From contig MKTX01000017.1 of NCBI GenBank assembly GCA_001898465.1, positions 1 to 64,000 on the forward strand: 64,000 nucleotides of DNA, given 5' to 3'. Shown here one piece after another: positions 17,575 to 26,790 of the stretch. The notes under the pieces were generated by a model. The model searched no databases, had not been told where the DNA came from, and was given only the letters and a program-made list of their open reading frames with translations. The translations under genes were made by a program, and so were the position numbers. The stretch comes from Sphingobacteriales bacterium 39-19 (GTDB lineage: Bacteria > Bacteroidota > Bacteroidia > Chitinophagales > Chitinophagaceae). Each line of letters starts with the position of its first letter. Within the stretch, counting starts at the first letter, position 1.

Positions 17575-18216
17575 TTATTTTTTTGATTTAAAATCGCCCC
17601 GTTTCCATGCTTTTATAAACTCGTTCCAGGCAAAGGGGTTAAAAATATTTTGTGGTGCAATTTGGCCGGCATAGCTGAGTTTATTGGCATATTGCCGCAT
17701 ATAATTATTAGAAGCTTCCCTGCCATCGGCGGGCAGCGAAGCCGAGAGAAGCCTGCGTGTAGCAGCATTATTATTTTTCCGGGCAATGGTTATATCGTCA
17801 TCAGGCACTACGGTATTGGCAAAATCACGGGCAAATTGTTCCTTGGTAGGGCGTGGTTTTATAATAGTAGCAGGTAAATAAATGGTATCGTTTACCATAA
17901 GCTGGATAATACTATATTGATTTCCTGCCAGGTCTTTAGGAATTGATGCTAATACCGGTTTATAACCAATACTGGTAAATTCTACTTTGTCTCCTTTTAA
18001 TACTACAATACTAAAAACCCCATTTTCATTGCTGATCGTTCCCCGGTTTTGCCCTTTTACCATAATACTTACGGAGGGTACCCCGTGTAAACTATCGGCC
18101 GTCATTACCACCCCGTATAATTGTACCACAGAATCCTGGAAGCTCTCAAACTGGGCATGGGCGGCTATTGGGAATATAAAAAAAGTAAATAAAAAGTATC
18201 GTAATTTTTTTTTCAT
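17575..18216 (-). CDS. Secreted protein with carboxypeptidase-regulatory-like domain
   Basis: 213 residues. A signal peptide ends at AHAQ (about residue 22). Residues 32-110 form a CarboxypepD_reg-like beta-sandwich: LYGVVMTADSLHGVPSVSI, then GTISNENGVFSIVV and VEFTSIGYK, the motif found at the head of TonB-dependent receptors. The rest (PRPTKEQFARDFANTVVP onward) has no family I recognise. It looks like a free-standing periplasmic or outer-membrane-associated protein of unknown role, transcribed alone. Confidence 0.75.
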   Translation of the reverse strand: MKKKLRYFLFTFFIFPIAAHAQFESFQDSVVQLYGVVMTADSLHGVPSVSIMVKGQNRGTISNENGVFSIVVLKGDKVEFTSIGYKPVLASIPKDLAGNQYSIIQLMVNDTIYLPATIIKPRPTKEQFARDFANTVVPDDDITIARKNNNAATRRLLSASLPADGREASNNYMRQYANKLSYAGQIAPQNIFNPFAWNEFIKAWKRGDFKSKK

Positions 18217-18391
18217 GGGCTAACCCTGCTCTTTTTAAATGTGCTTTGTAGTACAATCTATGAAATACAAAGTAAAGTATGTTTTGGAGTTTTTCAATAA
18301 TGTGAAATGGTATGGTAGAAAAGATGCAAGTGTGGTTTTCGAAAAACGAAACATATTCTCTACTTCTCAACAAAATAACGGTATCAATGGC

Positions 18392-18399
18392 TAATTTTG
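18392..18399 (+). promoter_or_regulatory. -7 element of the Mrp ATPase gene
   Basis: TAATTTTG matches TAnnTTTG, with the start codon 36 nt downstream. No TTTG at standard spacing. Confidence 0.5.
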
Positions 18400-18434
18400 C
18401 GCCAGATACTTCATATTTAACAAATAATTGAACC

Positions 18435-19532
18435 ATGACGAAGGAAGAAGTTTTAAAAGCATTGAGTAATGTACAGGAACCCGATTTGGGAAAAGATTTA
18501 GTTACCCTAAATATGATTCAGAACCTGGCTATAGAAGGCAGTAAAGTAAGTTTTACCATTGTGCTTACTACGCCTGCCTGCCCCATGAAAGATATGATGC
18601 GTACAGCGAGTGAAAATGCCATAAAACTCCTGGTGGATAAAGATGCTGAAATAAAAATTGATTTCACCAGTAAAACTTCTACCAACCGGGTAGATGCAAA
18701 AAAAATGCTGCCGGGTGTAAAAAATATAATTGCCGTAGTGAGTGGCAAAGGCGGTGTAGGTAAAAGTACCGTCTCTACAAACTTTGCATTGGCATTGGCA
18801 GAAACAGGAGCCAAAGTGGGATTAATGGATGCTGATATTTATGGCCCCAGCCAGCATATCATGCTTGGCCTAAGGGGAGAAAGGCCCATGATGAAAGACG
18901 ATGGAACGGGTAAGGGGCAAATAGTACCCCTTGAAAAATTTGGAATCAAGATGATCAGTATTGGCTCTTTAATTGATGAAAAGCAAGCCGTAGTTTGGCG
19001 AGGCCCCATGGTGAGCAGCGCTATTCGCCAATTTGTAAGTGATGTAGATTGGGGAGAACTTGATTATTTAGTAATTGATATGCCGCCCGGCACCGGTGAT
19101 ATTCACCTGACCATAGTGCAAACTGTACCTGTTACCGGGGTAATTGTTGTTACCACGCCTCAATTAATTGCTCTGGCAGATGCAAAAAAAGGGGTAGCTA
19201 TGTTTGGCCAGGCACAACTTAAAGTTCCTGTTATTGGGTTGGTTGAAAATATGAGTTACTTTACGCCTAAAGAATTGCCGGAAAATAAATATTATATTTT
19301 TGGAAAAAATGGGGGTAAAAACCTTGCCGAAGAATTTGATATTCCTTTATTGGGCCAAATCCCAATTGTGCAGTCTATCAGGGAAGGGGGCGATATTGGC
19401 GTACCGGTGATGTTAAGCGATGATGAGATTACAAAAAAATCGTTCAGGGATTTTGCAAATAATGCAACACGGGGAATTGCTATGAGGAATGCAAATTTGC
19501 CTGCTTCTCAAATCCAGGAAGTTTTAGTGTAA
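18435..19532 (+). CDS. Mrp/NBP35 (ApbC-like) Fe-S cluster carrier ATPase
   Basis: 365 residues. The N-terminal 90 residues are a MIP18/DUF59 domain (EEVLKALSNVQEPDLGKDLV, CPMKD). The ParA-like ATPase follows with the deviant Walker A SGKGGVGKST at about residues 102-111, Walker A' GLMDADIYGPSQ and Walker B YLVIDMPPGTGD. These proteins bind a bridging 4Fe-4S cluster and hand it to apo-proteins in the cytosol. In the usual family a CxxC lies near the C-terminus; I do not see it in this copy after the VENMSYF segment, so cluster carriage should be treated as inferred. The GDPD gene follows after 39 nt. Confidence 0.88.
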   Translation: MTKEEVLKALSNVQEPDLGKDLVTLNMIQNLAIEGSKVSFTIVLTTPACPMKDMMRTASENAIKLLVDKDAEIKIDFTSKTSTNRVDAKKMLPGVKNIIAVVSGKGGVGKSTVSTNFALALAETGAKVGLMDADIYGPSQHIMLGLRGERPMMKDDGTGKGQIVPLEKFGIKMISIGSLIDEKQAVVWRGPMVSSAIRQFVSDVDWGELDYLVIDMPPGTGDIHLTIVQTVPVTGVIVVTTPQLIALADAKKGVAMFGQAQLKVPVIGLVENMSYFTPKELPENKYYIFGKNGGKNLAEEFDIPLLGQIPIVQSIREGGDIGVPVMLSDDEITKKSFRDFANNATRGIAMRNANLPASQIQEVLV

Positions 19533-19571
19533 GATTTTATCCATAATTTTATCATAAACCCGGGCCGGCTT

Positions 19572-20492
19572 ATGAAACAATCTTTTCCTGCAGTTTGTTT
19601 TCTTTTACTTTTCGTATTTATCAATGCCTGCCATAGTACCCGTAAAATCACTTCAAATACCTATGTGCCCATGAACTATTTTGATGTACAGGGCCACCGG
19701 GGCTGTCGTGGCCTGATGCCTGAGAATACGGTTCCTGCTATGATTAAAGCGTTGGATTTGGGCGTAACTACTTTAGAAATGGATGTTGTAATTACCAAAG
19801 ACAATAAAGTGATCCTCTCACACGATCCTTATTTTAGTCATGAAATTACTACCAAACCCGATGGAAGTTTTGTTACCCGTCAAGAAGAAAAAGAACTGAA
19901 TATCTTTGAGATGAATTACGAGCAGGTGAAACGCTATGATGTGGGTTTAAAAAACAATCCCCGCTTTGCACAACAAGAAAAAATAGCAGCCTATAAGCCA
20001 TTACTTGCGGATGTATTTCAGGCCGAAATGGAATATATGAAAACACGCAGGAGGCCCCTGCCTGAATTTAATATTGAAACAAAAACAAACCCGGCTACCG
20101 ATAATATTTACCATCCTGCCCCGGATGTTTTTGTGGATTTACTGATGGACCAAATTTTGCAAAACGGTGTTCAGGACAGGGTAACCATTCAATCTTTTGA
20201 TATACGTACATTACAATACTTGCATCAAAAATACCCGGGTATAAAAACGGCATTGCTGGTTTCACTGGGAAATCAGTTTAGTTTTCGAAAGCAGATAAGC
20301 GACCTGGGTTTTACACCTGCCATATATAGCCCGGATTTCCGGTTGGTTACAGCCCACCTAGTTACAACATGTCACGATCAAAATATACGCATCATTCCCT
20401 GGACGGTAAACGATAAAAAAGAAATGGATCGTTTAAGATCATTGGGTGTGGATGGATTCATTACGGACTATCCAAATTTACTCGGGCCATAA
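19572..20492 (+). CDS. Glycerophosphodiester phosphodiesterase lipoprotein
   Basis: 306 residues. A lipoprotein signal with lipobox FINAC places the lipidated Cys at residue 20. The GDPD TIM-barrel motifs are clear: GHRGCRGLMPENT (catalytic His and the Arg/Glu ligands), LEMDVVITKDNKVILSHDP (Glu-x-Asp plus His) and NIETKTNP. The enzyme would hydrolyse deacylated phospholipid head groups (glycerophosphodiesters) at the periplasmic face. It ends 6 nt from the convergent phosphatase gene; no terminator is apparent between them. Confidence 0.9.
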   Translation: MKQSFPAVCFLLLFVFINACHSTRKITSNTYVPMNYFDVQGHRGCRGLMPENTVPAMIKALDLGVTTLEMDVVITKDNKVILSHDPYFSHEITTKPDGSFVTRQEEKELNIFEMNYEQVKRYDVGLKNNPRFAQQEKIAAYKPLLADVFQAEMEYMKTRRRPLPEFNIETKTNPATDNIYHPAPDVFVDLLMDQILQNGVQDRVTIQSFDIRTLQYLHQKYPGIKTALLVSLGNQFSFRKQISDLGFTPAIYSPDFRLVTAHLVTTCHDQNIRIIPWTVNDKKEMDRLRSLGVDGFITDYPNLLGP

Positions 20493-20498
20493 AATACA

Positions 20499-22142
20499 TT
20501 ATTTAATTACCTCTTCAATTACTTTTCCTACGGTACCATTTGGCATTTGAATATGTAATAATGCGGCAATAGTGGGCGCAATATCCGTCATATATACTTC
20601 CCGGTTTAGTTTGCCCGGCTGAATGCCCCAGCCATAAAAAAGTAAAGGGATATGGGCATCATACGCATTCCAGGTTCCGTGTGTAGTACCCCGGGCTGTT
20701 CCACTAAAATAACCCGGCAGCGTCAACCATTGAATATCACCACTTCGCTTTTCATTGTAGCCGTTTATCATTCTTTCCCGCATAGGTTGCGCAATGGTTT
20801 CGTTCATAATTTGCGGTAATTCATAAACCCCGGATATAAATGGTTTTTTAAGTAATTCCTTTTTGATAATGGCAACGATATGGGCCCTGTTTTGTCCTGC
20901 CTGCTCAATGCCTTCATTATTCAGGTAAACCTGGTAGTTCATTATTTTAGTAATGGACTGGCTAAAGCCGGTAAGCCGGGAAATTGCTTCATTCAATTGC
21001 ATTTGTAATTCTGAATCTGAATAGAAGCCAGCCGGAATTTTATTTTCTCGTAAAAAACCCGGTACATGGGCAACGGCATGATCGGCCGTTAAAAAAACAG
21101 TATAATTGCCTTTTCCTGTTTTTTGATCTAAAAATTTTAAAAAGTTTTCAATATCCTGGTCAAGCCTTAAATAAGTGTCCTCAATTTCAATGGAGTTGGG
21201 GCCAAAGGCGTGCCCTGCATAATCAGTAGATGAAATGCTAACACATAAAAAATCGGTAGCATCGGTAGCACCCATTTTTTCATTATCAATAACTGCTTTA
21301 GCAAAATCGAAAGTATAATTGGCGGCAAACGGAGTACACTTAAATGCCTCAAATTTCTTTTTGCCTGCCGAATCTAAATGATAGGGAAAAGTATTGCCCC
21401 TTATGCCGGTAATACCCGCCTCATAAGTTTTATCATCGGCTGTACTTTGGGTATAGGTATTAATTGGGTACAGGGTATTCCAGGTGCCTTCCATTGTTTT
21501 TTCAGGAATTTGTTTTGCATTATAATTATTTACCCAGGCAGGCAATTCCTCCATATAGTAGTTGCTGGTCATCCAGTTGCCGTTATCGTACCAATAAGCA
21601 GCATTGGCGCTATGGCCGGCCGGAAAAATGGCGCCACGGTCTTTGAGCGCAATACCGATTACTTTACTTTTAAAATTGCTGGCGAGTCTTAATTCATCGG
21701 TAATGGTAGTGGTCAATAAATTAGCCGGGCTCATCTTACCGGCTTTTTCAGCACCACCTACTGCACGTACACTGGTATCTTCACTACAATACATATTACG
21801 GTTCAGGCTCCTGTCGTACCAGTTATTGCCAATAATTCCATGTATAGCCGGTACACTGCCTGTATATACACAGGTATGGCCTACTGCTGTATAAGTAGGT
21901 AAATAGGGTAAAAATGTATTTTCACAACTAAAACCCTGGTTTAATAAACGCTTAAAACCTGCCGGGCCAAAACGGTTGTAAAACCGGTATAAATAATCCC
22001 ACCTCATTTGATCTACCACAATTCCTACAACTAATTTTGGCTTTTGAAGGCCTTTATTTTTAACTGCATTACCAGTTTGCTGGGCCATTAAGGGTAAGCT
22101 GCATAAACAACTTATAAAAAATGAGTAAAATATTTTTTTCAT
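20499..22142 (-). CDS. pafA: PafA-type alkaline phosphatase
   Basis: 547 residues with a signal peptide ending at LMAQ (about residue 21). Member of the alkaline phosphatase superfamily, periplasmic. Asp44 (IVVDQMRWDY), Thr85 (LPTYTAVGH, candidate nucleophile), Asn106 (GIIGNNW) and a Lys/Arg pair in IALKDRGAIF (167/169) correspond in spacing to the active-site residues I recall for PafA. Further metal ligands lie in SSTDYAGHAFGP, TADHAVAHVP and GTTHGTWNAYDAHIPL. It is a phosphate-irrepressible phosphomonoesterase type of the Bacteroidota. A TAnnTTTG box precedes the gene, which diverges from the alpha-oxoamine synthase gene. Confidence 0.92.
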   Translation of the reverse strand: MKKIFYSFFISCLCSLPLMAQQTGNAVKNKGLQKPKLVVGIVVDQMRWDYLYRFYNRFGPAGFKRLLNQGFSCENTFLPYLPTYTAVGHTCVYTGSVPAIHGIIGNNWYDRSLNRNMYCSEDTSVRAVGGAEKAGKMSPANLLTTTITDELRLASNFKSKVIGIALKDRGAIFPAGHSANAAYWYDNGNWMTSNYYMEELPAWVNNYNAKQIPEKTMEGTWNTLYPINTYTQSTADDKTYEAGITGIRGNTFPYHLDSAGKKKFEAFKCTPFAANYTFDFAKAVIDNEKMGATDATDFLCVSISSTDYAGHAFGPNSIEIEDTYLRLDQDIENFLKFLDQKTGKGNYTVFLTADHAVAHVPGFLRENKIPAGFYSDSELQMQLNEAISRLTGFSQSITKIMNYQVYLNNEGIEQAGQNRAHIVAIIKKELLKKPFISGVYELPQIMNETIAQPMRERMINGYNEKRSGDIQWLTLPGYFSGTARGTTHGTWNAYDAHIPLLFYGWGIQPGKLNREVYMTDIAPTIAALLHIQMPNGTVGKVIEEVIK

Positions 22143-22159
22143 AGTAAAACCATTTCGTT

Positions 22160-22167
22160 CAAAGATA
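22160..22167 (-). promoter_or_regulatory. -7 element of pafA
   Basis: Read on the minus strand TATCTTTG matches TAnnTTTG, 17 nt before the ATG. No TTTG at standard spacing. Confidence 0.5.
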
Positions 22168-22209
22168 AGCGGCTTTTCAAATGGCCAGATTAATCTGACG
22201 CCAATTTCT

Positions 22210-22217
22210 TAATTTTG
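22210..22217 (+). promoter_or_regulatory. -7 element of the alpha-oxoamine synthase gene
   Basis: TAATTTTG matches TAnnTTTG, with the ATG 42 nt downstream. Together with the pafA box it defines a compact divergent promoter region. Confidence 0.5.
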
Positions 22218-22258
22218 CTTCGTTTAAAATTAATTTATTACTATATATACTTATTAAA

Positions 22259-23515
22259 ATGGCAGATCTATTTGAAAAGATGATAAAAGATGGCGGTCCG
22301 CTTGGCCACTATATGGACAGGGCACATGGATATTTTGCATTTCCAAAATTAGAGGGCGAACTGGGACCCCGGATGAAATTCAGGGGCAATGAAATGATTG
22401 TATGGAGCCTGAATAATTATTTAGGTTTAGTAAACCATCCCGAGGTAAGAAAAGCGGATACTGAAGCAGCAGCAAAATATGGTATGGGAAACCCCATGGG
22501 ATCCCGGATGATGAGTGGGAATACAGAATTACACGAACAACTGGAAGCGGTGATCAGTAAATTTGTAAACAGGGAAGATGCCATGTTATTAAACTTTGGT
22601 TACCAGGGGGTGATGAGTTGCATTGACGCACTGGTAAACCGCCACGATGTAATTGTATATGATGCAGAATCTCACGCCTGCCTGGTGGATGGAATGAGAT
22701 TACACATGGGACAAACTTATGCTTTCAAACATAATAATATTGAAGATTTTGAAAAGCAAATGATCCGTGCTGAAAAAATGATTCAAAAAACCGGTGGTGG
22801 TATTTTAGTAATCACCGAAGGTGTATTTGGTATGGATGGTGAACAGGGCATAGTAAAAGAAATTACAGCCCTTAAGAAAAAATATCAATTCAGGATACTG
22901 ATTGATGATGCGCATGGCTTTGGTTATATGGGCCCCACAGGTGCGGGTGCCGATGAAGCCCAGGGATGCCAGGCAGAGGTAGATCTTTACTTTTCTACGT
23001 TTGTGAAAAGTATGGGAAGCATAGGGGCTTTTATTGCTGGCCCTAAAAATATTTTAATGTACCTGCGCTATAATGTACGCTCACAAATATTTGCAAAAAG
23101 CCTTCCTTTAATTATTGTAGAAGGGATGATGAAAAGGATGCAAATGCTTACCGAAATGCCGGAGTTAAGGGAAAAACTGTGGGCAAACGTAAACCGTTTG
23201 CAGCAAGGGCTTCGGGATCGGGGATTTGATATTGGAAATACCAATAGCCCGGTAACCCCTGTATTTATGAAAGGGGATGTACCCGAAGCAACACAAATGG
23301 TAATGGACCTCAGGGAAAACTATCATATTTTTTGTTCTATTGTAGTATATCCTGTAATTCCAAAAGGTGATATCATTTACCGGCTGATACCTACGGCCGC
23401 ACATAGTTTTGAAGATATTGACGTAACACTTGATGCCTTTGAAGCAACTAAAAAGAAATTAGATGCCGGTGCTTATAAAGCAGATAAAATTCCGGATATG
23501 GCAGAAAAAGTATAA
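22259..23515 (+). CDS. Alpha-oxoamine synthase family PLP enzyme (serine palmitoyltransferase-like)
   Basis: 418 residues, cytosolic fold-type I PLP enzyme. Family signatures: WSLNNYLGLVNHPEV, GMGNPMGSRMMSGNTELHEQ, AESHACLVDGMRLHMG, the Asp of ILIDDAHGFGYMG, and the PLP lysine at Lys250 in STFVKSMGSIGAF. Members join an amino acid to an acyl-CoA or acyl-ACP (serine palmitoyltransferase, KBL, BioF, or cysteate acyltransferase for sulfonolipids). The GNPMGSR block differs from the GTGCAGSR of the well-studied Bacteroidota SPT, so this may be a separate subgroup with another substrate. The gene is monocistronic and closed by a strong terminator. Confidence 0.8.
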   Translation: MADLFEKMIKDGGPLGHYMDRAHGYFAFPKLEGELGPRMKFRGNEMIVWSLNNYLGLVNHPEVRKADTEAAAKYGMGNPMGSRMMSGNTELHEQLEAVISKFVNREDAMLLNFGYQGVMSCIDALVNRHDVIVYDAESHACLVDGMRLHMGQTYAFKHNNIEDFEKQMIRAEKMIQKTGGGILVITEGVFGMDGEQGIVKEITALKKKYQFRILIDDAHGFGYMGPTGAGADEAQGCQAEVDLYFSTFVKSMGSIGAFIAGPKNILMYLRYNVRSQIFAKSLPLIIVEGMMKRMQMLTEMPELREKLWANVNRLQQGLRDRGFDIGNTNSPVTPVFMKGDVPEATQMVMDLRENYHIFCSIVVYPVIPKGDIIYRLIPTAAHSFEDIDVTLDAFEATKKKLDAGAYKADKIPDMAEKV

Positions 23516-23530
23516 CGATTTACAAACACC

Positions 23531-23570
23531 AAAAAAAGATGCGGCATACGGGATGCCGCATCTTTTTTTT
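23531..23570 (+). terminator. Strong intrinsic terminator
   Basis: An A run, arm GATGCGGCAT, a 5-nt loop, arm ATGCCGCATC and eight T form an extended stem 15 nt after the oxoamine synthase stop. Confidence 0.93.
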
Positions 23571-23885
23571 ACATGAGGCTGTCAGGTAAATATTTTTCAA
23601 AAAAAATATTTCTTCCCCGTTTTTATTTTTATTTATTTTCCATCGCTCATAATCTGCCTTTTTGTTTTACCAGATAGTTTCAGTTTTATTCTCATGTATC
23701 GCAATTTTCCGATGCGGGAATCATGAAAAACTACGTTGTACCCACCGTAAGATTTCGCTTTTACTTTCCTAAAATCCCCGATCTTAAAAGATTTTAGCGT
23801 TTTACACAATAAGCCACAATTTTTAAAGTTATCCTTTGAATAAGATCTGTCCTTATTCTTATGAAACCTAAGAAAAACCTATTGT
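23571..23885. other. Intergenic region and leader of the secreted esterase gene
   Basis: No gene is visible. A hairpin with arms CTAAAATC (23769-23776) and GATTTTAG (23790-23797) lies about 90-115 nt before the ATG. The 11-mer TAAAATCCCCG at 23770-23780 also occurs in the leader of the giant esterase gene at 34512-34522, at a similar distance from the start. No full-match -7 box was found. Confidence 0.4.
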
Positions 23886-25484
23886 ATGAAACCTTTTTAC
23901 CTCTTACGTAACCAGAATATTCTGTTGATATTCGTCTTCAGTTTATTATTCAGTGTACCGGTGCATGCACAACAAACATTAACCCATATTGATGGTTGGA
24001 ATGCATATGTGCATCTGCCGGATGATTACAATGATGGCACTATGCGTAAATATCCACTTATATGCTTTGTACCGGGTGCAGGTGAAGTGGGAACCGATGC
24101 TTCAAAATTACTTGTATATGGCCCGTCAAAATTTGTTGCGAGCGGGCATAATATGCAATTCAATATAAACGGGGTAACCGTGAAGCCCATCGTTATTTCT
24201 ATTCAGCCTGCTTCAGGCTGGCCTTCTCCCGCTGCTTTAAATGCAAAACTGGATTCTATTATGTTGCGCTGGCGCTGCGATCCTGCCCGGATTAATGTAA
24301 CCGGCTTATCTATGGGTGGCTGGTCATGGGATAATTTTGTAGATGGGTATAATGCTTCGTATAGTGCCAAGATCGCCTCTATTGTGGCAATGAGTGCACC
24401 GCCGCCCGATAATACAATTCCCAATATGCGTGACTTTGCCATTGGTGGCGGACGCTGGTGGGGTTTTGAAGGTACCCAGGATTATAGACTTATGGACATC
24501 ATCAGGGATACATTAAATAGTGCTTCACCCGGTTCGGCCCGCTATACAAAATATATAGGTGGACATTGTTGCTGGAATACCTGGTATGATCCTAACTGGA
24601 CTGAAAATGGTGAAAGCATTTATACCTGGATGTTAAAACAATATCGTCCTGAAATTTCAGGTACCGTAAATCCTATTGCAAATGCAGGCAGGGATACCGC
24701 ATTTGCCACTTCTATAACCGCTTTTGATTTATTAGGCAGTGGCTTTGATCCCAATGGATTGAATTTAGAATATAATTGGAGAAAAATACAGGGCCCTGCT
24801 GCCGGCTTTAGCTCTACCAGTGATCCACAAGTTTCATTATATAATCTTGAGTTTGGCTACTATGCATTTGAGCTGAAAGTAACCAATACCCTGGGCGGCG
24901 TGGGCTTAGATACAGTATATGTTTTAAATGGAAAAAATGCTTTACCAGTTTCGTTAACGCAGTTTACTGCAAAGCGCCAGGGAAAATCTATCCTGCTAAA
25001 CTGGCAGTCGGATAATGAAATTAATTTTGATCATTATGAAATTGAGCGAAGTGCAGATGGCATTCATTTTAGCCAAAAAGGAATTCAACTTCCAAATGGA
25101 AATGGAACTGGCATAGCCCGGTACCAGGCTGTTGATCAAACTCCATTAGCAGGAAGGAATTATTATCGGTTAAAAATTGTAGACCGGGATGCATCATTTG
25201 CATATAGTAAAATTGTATTTATTGATACGAAATCGGATGCAACCATTGATATAAAAGCCTATACCGGCCAAAAAGGAATTCTTAAATTATTTATAAATGC
25301 GCAAAGTTCAATAGAGGGAACCCTGGTATTTACGAATACCATCGGCGCCACTTTATATGATACCCCTTTAACCATTAATGCAGGAGAAAATACCCTGAAT
25401 ATTCCATTTAATTATCAAAAGGGCACATACTATATTAGTTTCATTACTCCCGGATCAAAAAATACCATTGGCATCATTCAATAG
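23886..25484 (+). CDS. Secreted alpha/beta-hydrolase (esterase-like) with PKD-like and C-terminal beta domains
   Basis: 532 residues with a signal peptide ending at VHAQ (about residue 28). Residues 35-255 form an alpha/beta-hydrolase of the PHB-depolymerase/feruloyl-esterase kind: FVPGAGEVG oxyanion region, nucleophile Ser142 in GLSMGGW, and candidate His227 in GGHCCW. A PKD/cadherin-like sandwich follows (NPIANAGRDTAF to TLGGVGLDTVYVLNG, about 263-350). The last 180 residues (LPVSLTQFTAKRQG, LNWQSDNEINFDHYEIERS) are a domain pair common at the ends of T9SS-exported Bacteroidota proteins, though a canonical PNP sorting motif is missing. It sits at the edge of the polysaccharide region. Substrate unknown. 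Confidence 0.72.
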   Translation: MKPFYLLRNQNILLIFVFSLLFSVPVHAQQTLTHIDGWNAYVHLPDDYNDGTMRKYPLICFVPGAGEVGTDASKLLVYGPSKFVASGHNMQFNINGVTVKPIVISIQPASGWPSPAALNAKLDSIMLRWRCDPARINVTGLSMGGWSWDNFVDGYNASYSAKIASIVAMSAPPPDNTIPNMRDFAIGGGRWWGFEGTQDYRLMDIIRDTLNSASPGSARYTKYIGGHCCWNTWYDPNWTENGESIYTWMLKQYRPEISGTVNPIANAGRDTAFATSITAFDLLGSGFDPNGLNLEYNWRKIQGPAAGFSSTSDPQVSLYNLEFGYYAFELKVTNTLGGVGLDTVYVLNGKNALPVSLTQFTAKRQGKSILLNWQSDNEINFDHYEIERSADGIHFSQKGIQLPNGNGTGIARYQAVDQTPLAGRNYYRLKIVDRDASFAYSKIVFIDTKSDATIDIKAYTGQKGILKLFINAQSSIEGTLVFTNTIGATLYDTPLTINAGENTLNIPFNYQKGTYYISFITPGSKNTIGIIQ

Positions 25485-25516
25485 CAGTGAAATGATTTTA
25501 GGAATAGAAAAATTTG

Positions 25517-25540
25517 AAAGTGGGCATTGCCCACTTTTTT
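25517..25540 (+). terminator. Intrinsic terminator
   Basis: AAAGTGGGC, a 3-nt loop and GCCCACTTT followed by T residues, 33 nt after the esterase stop. Confidence 0.9.
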
Positions 25541-25689
25541 TATAATCAATCTTTATTCACAAAAACTTTTATATACTATACTGCAAATCCTTTCGTTTAT
25601 TTGTAGTATTTAAAAAAAGGATATAAGTAATACCCAATTAATAACAAACGAATTTATTAATTTCGTAATCTAACCCGAAAATATATATC

Positions 25690-26781
25690 ATGACAATGGA
25701 ATGGATTAGCATTTTAAAATGCCCGATAAGCCAGGCTGACCTACGAGTTTTAACTGCTTCTGAAATACTTGATTTAAATGCTAAAGTAGCCAATGGCCAG
25801 TTGTGGCAAACAGATGGCAAACCCATGACTACTCCTTTAGAAAATGGATTAATTGGGGTGAATGGAAAATACATTTATCCCATCATCAATGAAATATTTC
25901 TTTTATTACCCGATCTTGCAATCGTTGATTCTAAAGATAAAATATTGGGTGATAGCCTCAGCGACGATAAAAAACTGGTAAAAGACTTTTACGACAACAG
26001 GGGATGGCATATTACAGAAAAAGGAGATTACGAAGATGCCGATATATTTGAAGACCTGCGCCCATTTGCACAGGATTATATTACAAAATGCCACAACCGG
26101 GTAAACCGTTATTTAAACCCTTCGGGTACCTATATGTTGGATGCTGCCTCGGGCGCATTACAATACCAGGACTATCTTCAATATTCTGAAAATTATAAAT
26201 ACCGCATTTGTGTTGATATGTCGTTCCAGGGATTGGCAGAGTGCAAGAAAAAGCTGGGTGAAAAAGCCATTTGCCTGCTTTGTGATATGACAAACCTGCC
26301 CGTAAAAAGTGATCAGATAGATGGCTTTATTTCTTTAAATACCATTTATCATATACCTAAAGACGAGCAGGTAACTGCCATAAAAGAATTATACCGGGTT
26401 TTACAAAAAGGCGGTAAAGGAGTGGTCGTGTATGATTGGTATAAACATTCGCCATGGATGAATATAAGCTTACTTCCATTCAGAGGAATAGAATTTATTC
26501 GCCATCGGCTCAGGGGCCTGGCAGCAAAAGCAGCTGGTAAAAATAAAGCATCAAAAAATCTTTATTTTTTTGCACACCCGTATGAATACTTTAAAAAGCA
26601 TTTGGATATTCCGTTTAAGTTGGTATCCTGGCGTTCCATTAGCGTTCCTTTTATGAAAGTGTACACACATTCCTGGCTGTTTGGAAAACAAATACTGGAG
26701 AAGATTTATCGTAAAGAAGAGAAAGATCCGTTTACTTGTGGGCTGAAAGGCGAATATCCCATGTTTGTTTTCGAAAAATAA
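25690..26781 (+). CDS. SAM-dependent methyltransferase with Trm112-like N-terminus
   Basis: 363 residues. Residues 1-75 resemble a Trm112/UPF0434 segment (WISILKCPISQADL, then NGLIGVNGKYIYPIINEI), but most of the zinc cysteines are absent. Residues 145-260 form a class I methyltransferase: motif I YMLDAASGALQYQDY (a GxG-type loop altered to ASGA), IDGFISLNTIYHIP and ELYRVLQKGGKGVVVYDW. The C-terminal part (HPYEYFKKHLDIPFKLVSW) is typical of methyltransferases from polysaccharide gene regions. The acceptor may be a sugar or lipid intermediate; this is inference. It converges with the acyltransferase gene, 9 nt apart. Confidence 0.75.
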   Translation: MTMEWISILKCPISQADLRVLTASEILDLNAKVANGQLWQTDGKPMTTPLENGLIGVNGKYIYPIINEIFLLLPDLAIVDSKDKILGDSLSDDKKLVKDFYDNRGWHITEKGDYEDADIFEDLRPFAQDYITKCHNRVNRYLNPSGTYMLDAASGALQYQDYLQYSENYKYRICVDMSFQGLAECKKKLGEKAICLLCDMTNLPVKSDQIDGFISLNTIYHIPKDEQVTAIKELYRVLQKGGKGVVVYDWYKHSPWMNISLLPFRGIEFIRHRLRGLAAKAAGKNKASKNLYFFAHPYEYFKKHLDIPFKLVSWRSISVPFMKVYTHSWLFGKQILEKIYRKEEKDPFTCGLKGEYPMFVFEK

Positions 26782-26790
26782 GGCAACAGG

